The notes under the pieces were generated by a model that was given only the letters and a program-made list of their open reading frames with translations, did not search any database and was not told the DNA's origin. Below are positions 9,898 to 19,610 of a DNA stretch of 64,000 nucleotides, one piece after another; the first letter of the stretch is position 1, and each line of letters starts with the position of its first letter. Position numbers and translations under genes: made by a program. Source of the stretch: Corynebacterium halotolerans (GTDB lineage Bacteria > Actinomycetota > Actinomycetes > Mycobacteriales > Mycobacteriaceae); NCBI RefSeq assembly GCF_001056295.1, contig NZ_JVMD01000033.1, forward strand, positions 105,156 to 169,155, in the 5' to 3' direction.

Positions 9898-11000
9898 CGC
9901 ATGACCCCCGATTGCACGAGCCAGTCGGAATAGAAGATTGCGGAGCCGAGCATGTTGAAGATGCCGGCCAACAGCCAGAAGCGGATGACCACGGCCGTCT
10001 CGGCCCAGCCCTTCGCCTCGAAGTGATGGTGGATCGGCGCCATGCGGAACGGGCGCTTGCCCACCGTCTGGAACGCCGCGATCTGGATGGCCACCGACGC
10101 GACCTCCAGCACGAAGATGAAGCCGATGATGACCATCAGCAACTCGGTCTTGGTGACGAAGGACAGGCCCGCGATGAGGCCGCCCAGCGCCAGCGAACCG
10201 GTGTCGCCCATGAAGATCTTCGCCGGGGCGGCGTTCCACCACAGGAAGCCCAGGCACGCGCCCAAACCGGCGGTGGCCAGGATGCCCACGTCCAGCGGGT
10301 CCCGGACGTCGTAGCAGCCGGCGCCGACGGCGACCTCGCAGGAATTGCGGAACTGCCAGAACGTGATGGCCGTGTACGTGCCCAGCAGCAGCGCCACCGT
10401 GCCGGCCGCGAGGCCGTCGAGGCCGTCGGTGAGGTTGACCGCGTTGGTCCACGCCGCGATGACGATGAACACGAACACCAGGAAGACGATCATGCCCAGC
10501 CACACCGGGCCCGGGGCGAGGTTCCAGGTGGTGATGTCGCGGGCGAAGGACAGGTTCGTCGAACCCGGGGTGATGCCCGCCGCATCCGGGAACTGCAGCA
10601 GCAGGACGCCGAAGATCAGCGCCGCGGCCAGCTGGCCGACCAGCTTCGCCGTCTTGTTCAGGCCCAGGTTGCGGGCCTTGTACAGCTTGATGAAGTCATC
10701 CGCGAAACCGAGGCCGCCCATCGACAGCGTGAGGAAGAGCACCAGCAGGCCCGAAGCCGACGGCCCGGAGCCGGTCTGGAAGAGACCGATGGCGTGCGAA
10801 CCGAAGTAGCCGACGAGGATGCCGACGATGATGGCGATGCCGCCCATCGTCGGGGTGCCGCGCTTGCGGAAGTGGCTCTTCGGCCCTTCCTCGCGGATCT
10901 CCTGGCCAATGCCCTCCGCGGAAAAACGGCGGATGAGCACCGGGGTCAGGAAGACCGACGCGATGAACGCGAGGGCCCCGCTGTAGATGAGTTGAGTCAC
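9894..11000 (-). CDS. mraY: Phospho-MurNAc-pentapeptide transferase MraY
   Basis: A 368-residue integral membrane enzyme that transfers phospho-MurNAc-pentapeptide to undecaprenyl phosphate, forming lipid I. About ten membrane helices are visible. The catalytic aspartates are in the FADDFIK and [10 protein letters not shown] segments, and the MAPIHHHFE motif on the cytoplasmic side is intact. The start is GTG at 11000, overlapping the murF stop (GTGA). Normal family length. Confidence 0.96.
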   Translation of the reverse strand: MTQLIYSGALAFIASVFLTPVLIRRFSAEGIGQEIREEGPKSHFRKRGTPTMGGIAIIVGILVGYFGSHAIGLFQTGSGPSASGLLVLFLTLSMGGLGFADDFIKLYKARNLGLNKTAKLVGQLAAALIFGVLLLQFPDAAGITPGSTNLSFARDITTWNLAPGPVWLGMIVFLVFVFIVIAAWTNAVNLTDGLDGLAAGTVALLLGTYTAITFWQFRNSCEVAVGAGCYDVRDPLDVGILATAGLGACLGFLWWNAAPAKIFMGDTGSLALGGLIAGLSFVTKTELLMVIIGFIFVLEVASVAIQIAAFQTVGKRPFRMAPIHHHFEAKGWAETAVVIRFWLLAGIFNMLGSAIFYSDWLVQSGVMR

Positions 11001-12496
11001 TTACCTCGCCTCTCGGTCGAATTTCGCTGCGTCACCGGCGCCAGTGCGTCGGCGACGCGCCACAGGCCGTCGGCGTAGGACGCCTTGACCAGGACAACAT
11101 CACCGGGTTGGAGCTCCGCCGCAACCGCTTCCGCGGCCGCGTCGGGATCCGACGCCCGCAGAGTATTTAACCCCATCGACTCGGCCCCGTCCGCGAGGGC
11201 ACGCGCATTCGCCCCCTCCCCGACGGCGACCAGACGGTCAACGCCGTTTTCGGCGAGATACCCCGCCAATGCGGCATGTTCATCGACGGCGGAGTCACCG
11301 AGTTCGCCCATCTGCCCCAGCACCGCCCAGGACGCCGCGCCCTCGCGCGCGCCCGCGGCCAGCACGAGGGCATCGACCCCGGCGCGCATGGAATCGGGGT
11401 TGGCGTTGTACGAATCGTTGATGACCGTCGTGCCGTCGTCGCGCTGCCGCATCTCCATGCGCCGCTCGGAGGCGGCGACGTGGGCGCAGAGCGCCTCGGC
11501 GACGGCGGCGGGGGCCAGACCGGCCTCCACGCCGACGGCCGCGGCGGCCAACGCGTTGGGCACCTGGTGGGCGCCGTGGACCTTCAGCGACACCGCATGC
11601 GCCGAGCCGTCGGGGCAGCGCAGCGTGAACGACGCGCGGGCGAGGCCGTCGACGGTGACGTCGGTGGCCCGGTAATCGGCGGCGGCGGAATCGACGCCGA
11701 AGGTGACCACCTTCGCACGGGTGCGCGGCGCCATCCCCGCGACCAGGGGATCGTCGGCGTTGAGCACCGCGACTCCCCCGTCCGCGGCCGCCGGCAGCGC
11801 CTCGACGAGCTCGCCCTTCGCCTGCGCGATGGCCTCGCGGGAGCCGAACTCGCCGAGGTGCGCGGTGCCCACGTTGAGCACGGCGCCGATCCGCGGCGGG
11901 GCGATGCGCGCGAGGTGGGCGACGTGGCCGACCCCGCGGGCGCTCATCTCCGCGACCAGGTAGCGGGTGTCCCGCGTGCAGCGCAGAACGGTGTACGGGT
12001 GGCCGATCTCGTTGTTGAACGACCCCTTCGGCGCCACCGTCTCGCCGTCGGTGCGCAGGATCGTGGCCATCATGTCCTTGACCGAGGTCTTGCCGGCCGA
12101 GCCGGTGACCCCGACGACGACCAGGCCGTCGGCGGCGAGTTCGTCGACGTCGCGGCGTGCGAGCTTGCCCACGGCCTCCAGCACGGCCGCGCCGGACCCG
12201 TCGGGGTCGTGCGCGAACGCGTCGGCGTTGGAGTCCTGGGCGCCCAGCGGCTCCACCACGACCGCCGGGACGCCGACGGGCCGGGCGGCCAAGGTCAGCG
12301 CGGCACCGGCGGCCGCGGCGCCCTCCGCGAAGTCGTGCCCGTCGGCCCGCGCGCCCGGCAGCGCCAGGAACACGGAGCCGGGCACGATGCGCCGGGAATC
12401 GAATTCGACCGGCCCGGCGACCGGGGCCGCCGGGTCCGCGTCGTGGAGCTCTCCGCCGACGATGTCGGCGATTTCGCCCGCAGTGCGTTCGATCAT
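10997..12496 (-). CDS. murF: UDP-MurNAc-tripeptide--D-Ala-D-Ala ligase MurF
   Basis: A 499-residue Mur ligase that completes the UDP-MurNAc pentapeptide with D-Ala-D-Ala. The P-loop is TGSAGKTSV (about residue 132), with KGSFNNEIG just after it as in other MurF proteins. [11 protein letters not shown] marks the C-terminal domain junction. The start ATG at 12496 begins directly after the murE stop with no gap, so translation is probably coupled. Confidence 0.95.
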   Translation of the reverse strand: MIERTAGEIADIVGGELHDADPAAPVAGPVEFDSRRIVPGSVFLALPGARADGHDFAEGAAAAGAALTLAARPVGVPAVVVEPLGAQDSNADAFAHDPDGSGAAVLEAVGKLARRDVDELAADGLVVVGVTGSAGKTSVKDMMATILRTDGETVAPKGSFNNEIGHPYTVLRCTRDTRYLVAEMSARGVGHVAHLARIAPPRIGAVLNVGTAHLGEFGSREAIAQAKGELVEALPAAADGGVAVLNADDPLVAGMAPRTRAKVVTFGVDSAAADYRATDVTVDGLARASFTLRCPDGSAHAVSLKVHGAHQVPNALAAAAVGVEAGLAPAAVAEALCAHVAASERRMEMRQRDDGTTVINDSYNANPDSMRAGVDALVLAAGAREGAASWAVLGQMGELGDSAVDEHAALAGYLAENGVDRLVAVGEGANARALADGAESMGLNTLRASDPDAAAEAVAAELQPGDVVLVKASYADGLWRVADALAPVTQRNSTERRGK

Positions 12497-14131
12497 CTAG
12501 TTCTCGCCCTCCTCGTCGGCTCGGCCGGCGTCGCCCTCGCGGCCCGCGCGGCGCCGCAGCGCCTCGCGGACCTGCTCGCGGTCGTCGAAGTGGTGCATGA
12601 CGCCGTTGATCTCCTGGCCGGTCTCGTGGCCCTTGCCCGCGACGACGACGGAATCGCCGCCCTCGGCGAGGCGGATGGCCAGGTCGATGGCCTCGGCCCG
12701 GTCGCCGATGTTCTCCACGCGGATTGCGTCGATGCCGATGGCCGCGGCGCGCTTCTCGGCGGCTTCCACGGCACCGGCGGTGACGGCCTCGCGGATGGCG
12801 GCGGGGTCCTCGGTGCGCGGGTTGTCGTCGGTGACGATGACGACGTCGGCGACGCGGGCGGCCTCGGCGCCCATGAGCGGGCGCTTCGACGAGTCTCGGT
12901 CGCCGCCGGCCCCGACGACGGCGATGACCCTCCCGACGGTCTGGGCGCGCAGCGTGCGCAGCACTTCGCCGACGGCGGCGGGCTTGTGTGCGTAGTCGAC
13001 GACGGCGAGGAAGTCCTGGCCCTCGTCGATGCGCTCCATGCGTCCGGGGACGGCAACGCGGGAGATGCCCGCGGCGGCGTCGGGGCCGTCGACGCCGAGC
13101 GCGGCCAGCGCCGCCCAGGCGACGGAAGCGTTGGCGATGTTGAACGCGCCGGGCAGCGGGACGTCGAGCTCGACCGCCCCGCCGGGGCCGGTCAAGGTCA
13201 CGTGCTGGACTCCGTTGTCGGCGACCGTGACGTTTCCGGCGCGCCACGTCGCCCGCGGCGCGATGCGCGACCCGTCGTCGGCGGTCTCCGCGTCCTCCGC
13301 GTGGGGGGTGCCGACGGTGTCGACGGTGACCCCGGGCGCGGCGGCGATCTCCGCCATCCGACGGCCCCAGGAGTCGTCCACGCACGCGACCACGCGCGGG
13401 GCGTGCACCGGGGATTCGGGGCGGAACAGCCGCGCCTTCGCGTCGAAGTAGTCCTCGAGGCCGTCGTGGAAGTCGAGGTGGTCCTGCGACAGGTTCAGGA
13501 AGCAGGTGACGTCGAACGAGACCCCGTCGACGCGGCCGAGCGACAGCGCGTGCGACGAAACCTCCATGACCACGTGGGTCACGCCGTCGGCAAGCATCTG
13601 CGCGAACAGCCGCTGCAGCGCCGGGGCCTCCGGCGTGGTCAGGTGGCTGGGCACGGGGCGCCCGTTGATGCGGGTGCCGGTGGTGCCGATCAGCCCCGTG
13701 CGCTTGCCCGAGGCCAGCAGCGCGCCCTCGAGCAGGTAGGTGGTGGTGGTCTTGCCGGACGTGCCGGTGACGCCGATGACGATCAGCTTTTCGGACGGGT
13801 GACCGTGGATCTCCGCGGACACCGCGCCGAGCACCGCGCGGACGTCGTCGACGACCAGCACCGGGCGGTCGGGGCCGCCGGCCCCCTTGAGGATCTCCAG
13901 GCCCGCTTCGTCGGTGAGGATCGCCGCCGCGGGCGACTGATCCGCATAGGAGGCGCCATGGACGCGGGTGCCGGGCAGGGCCGCGAACAGCCCGCCCTCG
14001 GGGGTCTCCGCGGCGTTGAGTTCCACGCCGGAGATCCGGGTGCCGGCGCCGCCGTCCGGTGCCTCGCCGGCTCCGGGCGGCAGCACGGTGCCGCCGATCA
14101 ATTCGGCGAGGTGTCCGAGGGTGACGGTCAT
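12497..14131 (-). CDS. murE: UDP-MurNAc-L-Ala-D-Glu--meso-diaminopimelate ligase MurE
   Basis: A 544-residue Mur ligase adding the third stem-peptide residue. The P-loop is GVTGTSGKTTTT. The DNPR motif (TDDNPRTEDP) predicts meso-diaminopimelate as substrate, as expected for Corynebacterium-type walls. The start at 14131 has AGGAG seven bases upstream; the longer open frame upstream overlaps the ftsI end and is not part of MurE. A 152-base gap separates it from ftsI, including an 8-9-base G run on the plus strand. Confidence 0.95.
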   Translation of the reverse strand: MTVTLGHLAELIGGTVLPPGAGEAPDGGAGTRISGVELNAAETPEGGLFAALPGTRVHGASYADQSPAAAILTDEAGLEILKGAGGPDRPVLVVDDVRAVLGAVSAEIHGHPSEKLIVIGVTGTSGKTTTTYLLEGALLASGKRTGLIGTTGTRINGRPVPSHLTTPEAPALQRLFAQMLADGVTHVVMEVSSHALSLGRVDGVSFDVTCFLNLSQDHLDFHDGLEDYFDAKARLFRPESPVHAPRVVACVDDSWGRRMAEIAAAPGVTVDTVGTPHAEDAETADDGSRIAPRATWRAGNVTVADNGVQHVTLTGPGGAVELDVPLPGAFNIANASVAWAALAALGVDGPDAAAGISRVAVPGRMERIDEGQDFLAVVDYAHKPAAVGEVLRTLRAQTVGRVIAVVGAGGDRDSSKRPLMGAEAARVADVVIVTDDNPRTEDPAAIREAVTAGAVEAAEKRAAAIGIDAIRVENIGDRAEAIDLAIRLAEGGDSVVVAGKGHETGQEINGVMHHFDDREQVREALRRRAGREGDAGRADEEGEN

Positions 14132-14283
14132 GTGCGCTCCTAGTGTTTTCGGTGTCTGTGTGGCGTCGGAGGTGTTCGACGGGTGCGCGGTGCGCGCGGG
14201 GGGGGGCGAATCGATCGTGCCTTGCTTTGCGACGGCCGCGTCCCGGTGGTCGACCGGAGCATGGCCGACGACGTGGTCGGCGG

Positions 14284-16323
14284 TCAGGGCTGCAGCAACA
14301 GCGTCCCCTCCTCGCGTGGGGCGGGCGCCACGTTGTAGCGGTTGAGCGCCCACGCGGCGATGTCCCCGAACAGCGGCGCGGCGGACTGGCCGCCCTGGCC
14401 GTGGACGCCGCGGACCGGCTCGTCGAGCATGATGCCGATGACGAAGCGGGGGTCGTTGGCGGGCGCCACGCCGGCGAAGGTGATGTGGTACTTCGAGTTC
14501 GAGTACCGGCCGGTGTCCGGATCCACCTTCTGGGCGGTGCCGGTCTTGCCGGTGAGCTGGTAGCCCTCGATCCCCTCGCCCGCCGCGGTGCCGGACTGCC
14601 GGCCGGTCGGGTCGGACTGGAGGACGGACTGGAACATGTCGCGGACGGTGCGCGCGGCCTCCGGGCTGACGACTTCCACCGGTTCGGGGCGCTCGGCCGG
14701 GACGACGGTGCCGTCGGGGGCGGTGGTCGACTTGATGATGCGCGGCGGGATGCGCACGCCGTCGTTGGCGATGGCCTGGTAGACGCCCGTCATCTGCAGC
14801 AGCGACATGGCCATGCCCTGGCCGATGGGCAGGTTGGCGAAGGTGCCGCCCGACCACTGCGGCCGCTGGGGCACCAGGCCCGCGGACTCGCCGGGCAGTT
14901 CCACGCCGGTGGACTGGCCCAGGCCGAAGTCGTGCAGCAGCTCGGCGAACCGGTCGGGGCCGAGCCGGTCGGCGAGCATCAGCGTGCCGACGTTCGACGA
15001 CTTGCCGAAGATGCCCGTCGTGGTGAACTGCTCCGGGCCGTGCTGCCAGGCGTCGTTGACGGTGACGCCGGACATGTGGATGGAACCCGGGACGGTGAGC
15101 ACCTCATCCGGGGTGGTGACCCCGTCCTCGATCGCGCCGGCGGCGGTGATGATCTTCGCCACCGAGCCCGGCTCGAACGGGGTGGACACCGGCGTGTTGC
15201 CGATGTTGCGGCCCTCCTCCACCTCGCGGCCGATGTCGCGGTTGGGGTTGGCGGTGTCGGACTGCGCCATGGCCAGGATCTCGCCCGACTTGGCGTCGAG
15301 GACCACCGCCGACGCTTCCTTCGCCCCGGAGTTGTTCTTGGCCTGCTGGACCTGCTGCTGGACGAAGTACTGCATGTCCGCGTCGATGGTCAGCTGGTAG
15401 CCGGTGCCGTCGATCGGCGGGTGCTGGTCCCGCGTGGAGCCCGGGATGGCGATGCCGTTGGCGGCGATGTCGACGGTGCGGCCGCCGTTGACGCCCTGCA
15501 GCGTCGCGTCGCGGGAAGCCTCGAAGCCGAACTGGCCGACGCCGTCCATGCCGATCTTGCCGATCACGTTCGCGCCGACGGCGCCGTTGGGGTACTGCCG
15601 GATGTCCTGGCGCTCGGAGACGAGCTCCGGGAACCGCGCGACGACCGCGGCGGCCTTGTCCGGGTCGACGTTGCGCACCAGCACCTCGTAGGTGCTCTTC
15701 TCGTCGCGGAGCTTGTCCAGGATCTCCTTGGAGCTGATTCCGCCGGGGGTGTCCCGGATGCCCTGCTCGGCCGGTTCCTCGGCTGCGTGGCGGCGCCGGC
15801 TCTCCCGGGATTTTTTGGCGTCCAGGTCGGGCACGCCGATCATCTCCGGCAGCGCGTCGGCGATGTCGCGCAGGCGCTGCTCGTACTCGGGATAGTCGTC
15901 CGGCCACAGCTCGTGGGCCTTCTCCAGGTGCGCGCGCAGGCTCGCGGGATGCGCGGTGATGCTGCGCGCCTCGAGGGTGAACGCGAGCGACGCGCCTTCC
16001 CGATCCGTGATGGAGCCGCGGCGGGCGGCGTCGACGACCTCGATGGTGCGCTGGTTCTGGGCCCGCGCCGCGAGATCCGGCCCGGCCACGAGCTGGACCC
16101 AGCCGAGTCGGACGATGAGCACCGCGACGACGACTGCGCCAATGACCTGCAGGATCTTGCGCCGCCGCTGGAACTCGCTCCCGGAGGAGTCGACCCGTTC
16201 CGACGGCGCCATCGCCCTGTTGCGGCGCGGCGCGGGTCGGTTCCCCGACTCGACGGGGATCCGACGATCCCGGCGATCCCGGAACTGTCCGGAATCGCCG
16301 TGGTCGTCAGTGGAACGGATCAT
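14284..16323 (-). CDS. ftsI: Septal peptidoglycan transpeptidase FtsI (PBP3 / PbpB type)
   Basis: A 679-residue class B penicillin-binding protein that cross-links septal peptidoglycan with FtsW. A charged cytoplasmic N-terminus of about 55 residues is followed by one membrane helix (about 57-77), the PBP dimerisation domain with its RRGSITDR motif, and the transpeptidase domain. The active-site triad is present: SVAK with Ser387, SSN at 442-444 and KTG at 593-595. The SxxK motif reads EPGSVAK rather than the more common EPGSTFK/STMK. The start ATG at 16323 has a modest GAGAAGG site upstream; Met38 is a possible internal start. Confidence 0.95.
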   Translation of the reverse strand: MIRSTDDHGDSGQFRDRRDRRIPVESGNRPAPRRNRAMAPSERVDSSGSEFQRRRKILQVIGAVVVAVLIVRLGWVQLVAGPDLAARAQNQRTIEVVDAARRGSITDREGASLAFTLEARSITAHPASLRAHLEKAHELWPDDYPEYEQRLRDIADALPEMIGVPDLDAKKSRESRRRHAAEEPAEQGIRDTPGGISSKEILDKLRDEKSTYEVLVRNVDPDKAAAVVARFPELVSERQDIRQYPNGAVGANVIGKIGMDGVGQFGFEASRDATLQGVNGGRTVDIAANGIAIPGSTRDQHPPIDGTGYQLTIDADMQYFVQQQVQQAKNNSGAKEASAVVLDAKSGEILAMAQSDTANPNRDIGREVEEGRNIGNTPVSTPFEPGSVAKIITAAGAIEDGVTTPDEVLTVPGSIHMSGVTVNDAWQHGPEQFTTTGIFGKSSNVGTLMLADRLGPDRFAELLHDFGLGQSTGVELPGESAGLVPQRPQWSGGTFANLPIGQGMAMSLLQMTGVYQAIANDGVRIPPRIIKSTTAPDGTVVPAERPEPVEVVSPEAARTVRDMFQSVLQSDPTGRQSGTAAGEGIEGYQLTGKTGTAQKVDPDTGRYSNSKYHITFAGVAPANDPRFVIGIMLDEPVRGVHGQGGQSAAPLFGDIAAWALNRYNVAPAPREEGTLLLQP

Positions 16324-16380
16324 GCCTGGTGCCTTCTCGGTGGACGGACCACGGCGGCGTGCCGCGGTCGCATGCGGGCG

Positions 16381-17130
16381 TCAGTCTACAGCCGGGGCCG
16401 GGGGCGCCACGGGATTGGCGCCCTCTGCGGGAGCCGGGGCCGGGGCGGGCGCGGGGGCGGGGGCCGGCGCCGGCGGGCGCGCCGCGTTGGGCGCGTACGG
16501 CGCCTGGGCGGGCAGCCGCGGCGCGGCCGGATTGGCCTCCTGGACGGCCGGGGCCTGCATGCCCGGGACGCGGTCGGTCTCGGCGGGGTTCGAGGTCGGG
16601 GCGTCCGGGCGCACGGCGGCGCCGTTGATGTCGATGATCCGCTGGTGCGCCGGATCGCCCGGCCGGACCTCGTGGACGGCGCCGTCCTCGCCGACGACGA
16701 GGATGGCCGGCTTTTCGACGTTGACCATGCCCATCTCCGCGGCCCGGCGGGCGATTTCCGCGGTGGAACGCTGGAACTCGACGTCGCGCTCGAGCACCGA
16801 GATGCCGTCGCGCAGGCGCTGCTCCTGCTGGCGCGCCTCGTTGAGCTGGAAGGACTGGGAGGTGGACAGGCCGGACAGGATCATGGCCAGCATGATGCCC
16901 AGGACGACCACGACGATCGATCCGATGGCGAAGCGGACCGCCGAACGGTCCGCCGTGGTGTTGGTCAGCCTCCGTCCCCGCAGGGACACGACTTGCCGGG
17001 ACCCGGTGCGCCCGCGGTACGCCGACCGGCGTCCCCTGCCCCGGCGGGTCGGTGCGGGGGCCGAGGGCGATTCGAGGCGGCCGCGCCGGATCGGGCGGGC
17101 GGGGGCGTCGTCCGTGATGGTGGCTGCCAT
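16381..17130 (-). CDS. FtsL-like divisome membrane protein
   Basis: A 249-residue protein at the ftsL position between rsmH and ftsI. A basic cytoplasmic N-terminus (about 65 residues) leads into one membrane helix (about 68-90). A coiled-coil stretch (about 92-130) follows, ending in the MGMVNVEKPA segment common to FtsL/FtsB-type proteins. The remaining 100 residues are Pro/Ala-rich with an (AP)n run, probably extended through the wall. It matches the M. tuberculosis Rv2164c (FtsL) arrangement. Assignment rests on topology and position, since FtsL proteins are poorly conserved in sequence. A GGAGAA site precedes the ATG. Confidence 0.8.
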   Translation of the reverse strand: MAATITDDAPARPIRRGRLESPSAPAPTRRGRGRRSAYRGRTGSRQVVSLRGRRLTNTTADRSAVRFAIGSIVVVVLGIMLAMILSGLSTSQSFQLNEARQQEQRLRDGISVLERDVEFQRSTAEIARRAAEMGMVNVEKPAILVVGEDGAVHEVRPGDPAHQRIIDINGAAVRPDAPTSNPAETDRVPGMQAPAVQEANPAAPRLPAQAPYAPNAARPPAPAPAPAPAPAPAPAEGANPVAPPAPAVD

Positions 17131-17188
17131 GACTTCTCCCTTGGTCGTCGCCGCGAGCGGCGGATCGGTGGTCTGGGTTCGGTGGTCC

Positions 17189-17221
17189 GGGGTTGGGGGT
17201 CTGGGGTTTTGTTGGTCTGGG
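17189..17221 (+). other. G-quadruplex-like G/T-rich repeat tract
   Basis: Four G runs (4, 5, 4 and 3 Gs) separated by loops of 2, 3 and 12 bases fit a G-quadruplex pattern on the plus strand. It lies within a wider tract (about 17,165-17,250) of degenerate TGGTCTGGG(G)TT units. The tract lies between rsmH and the ftsL-like gene and is the template strand for the operon, so the message there is C/A-rich. Confidence 0.5.
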
Positions 17222-17297
17222 TTTTTTGGTCTGGGGTTCGGCGATCGTTGGTCGGTGTGCCTTCGGTGTTATGCGGGGTTCGGACGCTCGGTTGCGG

Positions 17298-18428
17298 TCA
17301 TCCCGCCCGGATGCGTTCGATGCATCTCACCCGCACCGGCGCTGCTCGGGGGTTGTCCTCGATCTCCCGGGCATCGGCCTTTTCGGCGCCGCGCGTGACC
17401 AACCGGAACTTGGGTTCGTGGCCCGGCAGTTCCATGGGCAGGCCGGCCGGGGTCGTCGACTTCACGCGCTCCGCGAAGTCGCGCTTGACCAGCCGGTCCT
17501 CGAGGCTCTGGTAGCTCATGAACACCGCCCGGCCGCCGACCGCGAGTCCTTCGCAGGTCATCGGCAGGACGTTTTCCAGCGCCTCGAGCTCCCGGTTGAC
17601 CTCCACGCGCAGCGCCTGGAACGTGCGCTTGGCGGGGTGGCCGCCGGTTCGCCTCGAGGCCGCCGGGATGGCGTCGTAAAGCAACTCCACGAGGCGCCCC
17701 GAATTGGCGAAGGGCTCCTTCTCACGCTCGCGCACGACCGCCGTGGCGATGCGGCCCGCGAAACGCTCGTCGCCGTAGGTCGACAGGATCCTGGCCAGGT
17801 CGCCGTGGGAGTAGCCGTTGAGCACGTCCGCCGCGGTCGGGCCGGTGGTCGGATCCATGCGCATGTCGAGGGGTGCGTCGACGCGGTACGCGAAACCGCG
17901 GTCCACCTGGTCGAGCTGCATGGACGACACGCCGAGGTCGAACAGCGCCCCGGCGAGCCCGGCCTCGCGGGCCAGGGCGATCGCCGGTGCCTCGGGATCG
18001 AGATTCCCGGCGTCGTCCGGGTCGAAGCCCGGGACGGCGACGGCGCCGCCGATTCCGATGACGTCGGCCAGGCCGTCGAACCTCGTCTGGACGCCCGTGA
18101 ACCGGTCTCCGAATCGGGCGAGCCGGGCGCGGGCCGACGCCAGGGCCGCGGCATCGCGGTCGAGGCCGATGAGGTGGAGCCCGGGGAAGGTCTCGAGCAG
18201 ATGCTCGGCGTGGCCGCCGGCCCCGAGAGTGCCGTCGACGACGACGGCCCCGGAACCGTCGGCGGAACCGACGCCGGTGATGCCGGGTTCGAGGAGCGCG
18301 GTGACGCGGTCGAGGAGGACGGGCACGTGGCCGTGCTCGCCGGACTTGCGGTCTCCGGCTGCGGGGCGCTTCTCCGGCGCACCTTCAGTACCGTCAACCA
18401 CTCCAGTCACATCGTTGACATCGGTCAT
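17298..18428 (-). CDS. rsmH: 16S rRNA (cytosine1402-N4)-methyltransferase RsmH
   Basis: A 376-residue SAM-dependent methyltransferase (MraW) modifying C1402 of 16S r[12 protein letters not shown] at the start of the domain, the SAM motif [26 protein letters not shown] and the C-terminal [17 protein letters not shown] are all present. The start at 18428 is chosen because GGAGGGAG lies immediately upstream; an in-frame ATG at 18449 would place that site inside the gene. It is somewhat longer than the usual ~310-340 residues because of an N-terminal extension and two loops. Confidence 0.95.
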   Translation of the reverse strand: MTDVNDVTGVVDGTEGAPEKRPAAGDRKSGEHGHVPVLLDRVTALLEPGITGVGSADGSGAVVVDGTLGAGGHAEHLLETFPGLHLIGLDRDAAALASARARLARFGDRFTGVQTRFDGLADVIGIGGAVAVPGFDPDDAGNLDPEAPAIALAREAGLAGALFDLGVSSMQLDQVDRGFAYRVDAPLDMRMDPTTGPTAADVLNGYSHGDLARILSTYGDERFAGRIATAVVREREKEPFANSGRLVELLYDAIPAASRRTGGHPAKRTFQALRVEVNRELEALENVLPMTCEGLAVGGRAVFMSYQSLEDRLVKRDFAERVKSTTPAGLPMELPGHEPKFRLVTRGAEKADAREIEDNPRAAPVRVRCIERIRAG

Positions 18429-18600
18429 CGGCACTCCCTCCGGATTCATCGCAATCGGTTGATTTCACCGCGCTCGGCTTCGTCCGCGGGGCGCGTGCAC
18501 AGGGCCCTGCCCGACCCGAACCTGGTATCGGGGAAGTACACCAGGGTCGGTTCGGACAGAGTCCTTGCGGACGCTCCCGTCCCGGGCGTCGCGGTGAGGG

Positions 18601-19032
18601 CTACAGCACCCCGAACAGCGAATCGTCTTCGCCGTCGGAGAAGTCCTCTTCATGCTCCGCCTGGTAGGCCTCCCAGGACTGCTTGTCCCAGATCTCCAGG
18701 AAATCGATGGATCCGATGACCACGCATTCCTTGGTGAGGCCCGCGTAGTTGCGGTGATCCGCCGACAACGTGATGCGGCCCGACCCGTCCGGCCTCTGCT
18801 CGTCGGTGCTCGCCGCCAGGTTGCGGATGAAGGCGCGGGCGCGGGTGTTGGTCCGCGACGCCTTCGTCGCACGCTGCGCGAGCTTGACGAACTCGTCCTT
18901 GGGGTAGACGGCCAGAGAGTGGTCCTGACCCTTGGTCACCATCAACCCGCCGGCCAGTTCCTCGCGGAACTTCGCCGGGAGCGTCAGACGACCTTTGTCG
19001 TCCAGCTTCGGGGTGTAGGTGCCGAGGAACAT
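18601..19032 (-). CDS. mraZ: Transcriptional regulator MraZ
   Basis: A 143-residue AbrB-like (SpoVT-AbrB fold) DNA-binding protein made of two repeats, each with the DKGRLTLP / SGRITLS-type signature (about residues 12-18 and 82-88). MraZ forms a ring and represses or tunes the dcw operon it heads by binding direct TGGG-type repeats in its own promoter. Such boxes are visible upstream. A GGAG site precedes the ATG. It is the first gene of the operon; rsmH follows after 172 bases. Confidence 0.95.
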   Translation of the reverse strand: MFLGTYTPKLDDKGRLTLPAKFREELAGGLMVTKGQDHSLAVYPKDEFVKLAQRATKASRTNTRARAFIRNLAASTDEQRPDGSGRITLSADHRNYAGLTKECVVIGSIDFLEIWDKQSWEAYQAEHEEDFSDGEDDSLFGVL

Positions 19033-19145
19033 GTCGCTTCCGGCTCCTCTCCCCTCGTCCGGACGACGCAGTGGCGCCGCTTCTCGTCATCTCATCGGTA
19101 TTCGTCTTTTTCCTGCGATGCCGGTCGACCTCTCCAACATCACGG

Positions 19146-19170
19146 CCCACACTACCCCACTTTGCCCCAC
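19146..19170 (-). promoter_or_regulatory. Proximal MraZ operator: three GTGGG boxes at 10-bp spacing
   Basis: On the minus strand, GTGGG occurs at 19170, 19160 and 19150 (reading downwards), exactly 10 bp apart and so on one face of the helix. This is the known layout of MraZ boxes. A further TGGGG lies about 22 bp upstream. The boxes fill the spacer and overlap the -10 of the proposed mraZ promoter, as expected for autorepression. Confidence 0.75.
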
Positions 19171-19176
19171 AAGCAA
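19149..19176 (-). promoter_or_regulatory. Proposed mraZ promoter
   Basis: A -35-like TTGCTT (19171-19176) and a TAnnnT-type -10 TAGTGT (19149-19154) are separated by 16 bp. The start of transcription would be near 19,141, giving a leader of about 110 bases. The 578-base stretch from 19,033 to 19,610 contains no gene; it holds this promoter, both GTGGG clusters and a terminator. Confidence 0.5.
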
Positions 19177-19454
19177 CACTGCCCTGCCCCAGTTTCCTGG
19201 CGTTTTTCAACATGCAAAACCTTTTAACCTGCATATTCGCAGGTGGGGCGCCCGCCCGTGCCGTCCGCCACCGGGCCTGCTTCACGACAGCGCGCGTCAA
19301 GTACCCGATTCTCCGGGCGTGTCGCACATCACACCCGTCGAAAACGACCAAGTCCCGCAACCTGGGGTAATGCAAAAATCACGCGGCGGCGCCGCTGAGC
19401 GATCGCAGGCAGATGATCAAGGGAGCGCCCTGTGATTGCCACGACGGGTCGATG

Positions 19455-19516
19455 GTGGGGCAAAGTGGGAGATCCTGGTGGGGCCGAGTGGGAGATCCCG
19501 GTGGGACAGAGTGGGG
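19455..19516 (+). repeat. Distal inverted GTGGG array (three 23-bp repeats)
   Basis: Three tandem 23-bp units begin at 19455, 19478 and 19501. Each contains two GTGGG(A/G) boxes exactly 10 bp apart (19455/19465, 19478/19488, 19501/19511). The first unit shares the 15-mer GTGGGGCAAAGTGGG with the proximal mraZ operator, but on the opposite strand. It lies about 300 bp upstream of that operator, next to the terminator of the preceding gene. It is probably a second MraZ-binding region. Confidence 0.7.
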
Positions 19517-19548
19517 CGGCCCGAGGCGGCGGGTGCGCGAGCATGCGA

Positions 19549-19582
19549 AAACCCCGCCCCGGCGAAAGCCGGAACGGGGTTC
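19549..19582 (-). terminator. Terminator of the DUF3040 gene
   Basis: A strong hairpin (AACCCCG...CGGGGTT outer arms, CCGGC/GCCGG inner arms, GAAA-type loop) is followed on the minus strand by TTTTCGCAT. It lies about 30 bases after the DUF3040 stop and separates that gene from the mraZ control region. Confidence 0.8.
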
Positions 19583-19610
19583 GGTGAAACTTCGGAGACG
19601 AAGCGGCGGG

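Noticed and set aside
3136..17514. Very long plus-strand open frames opposite the dcw genes (e.g. 4071-7070, 14143-17514)
   Set aside because: They are Arg/Gly/Ala/Val-rich translations antisense to well-supported genes, a usual effect of high GC; no domain is recognisable.
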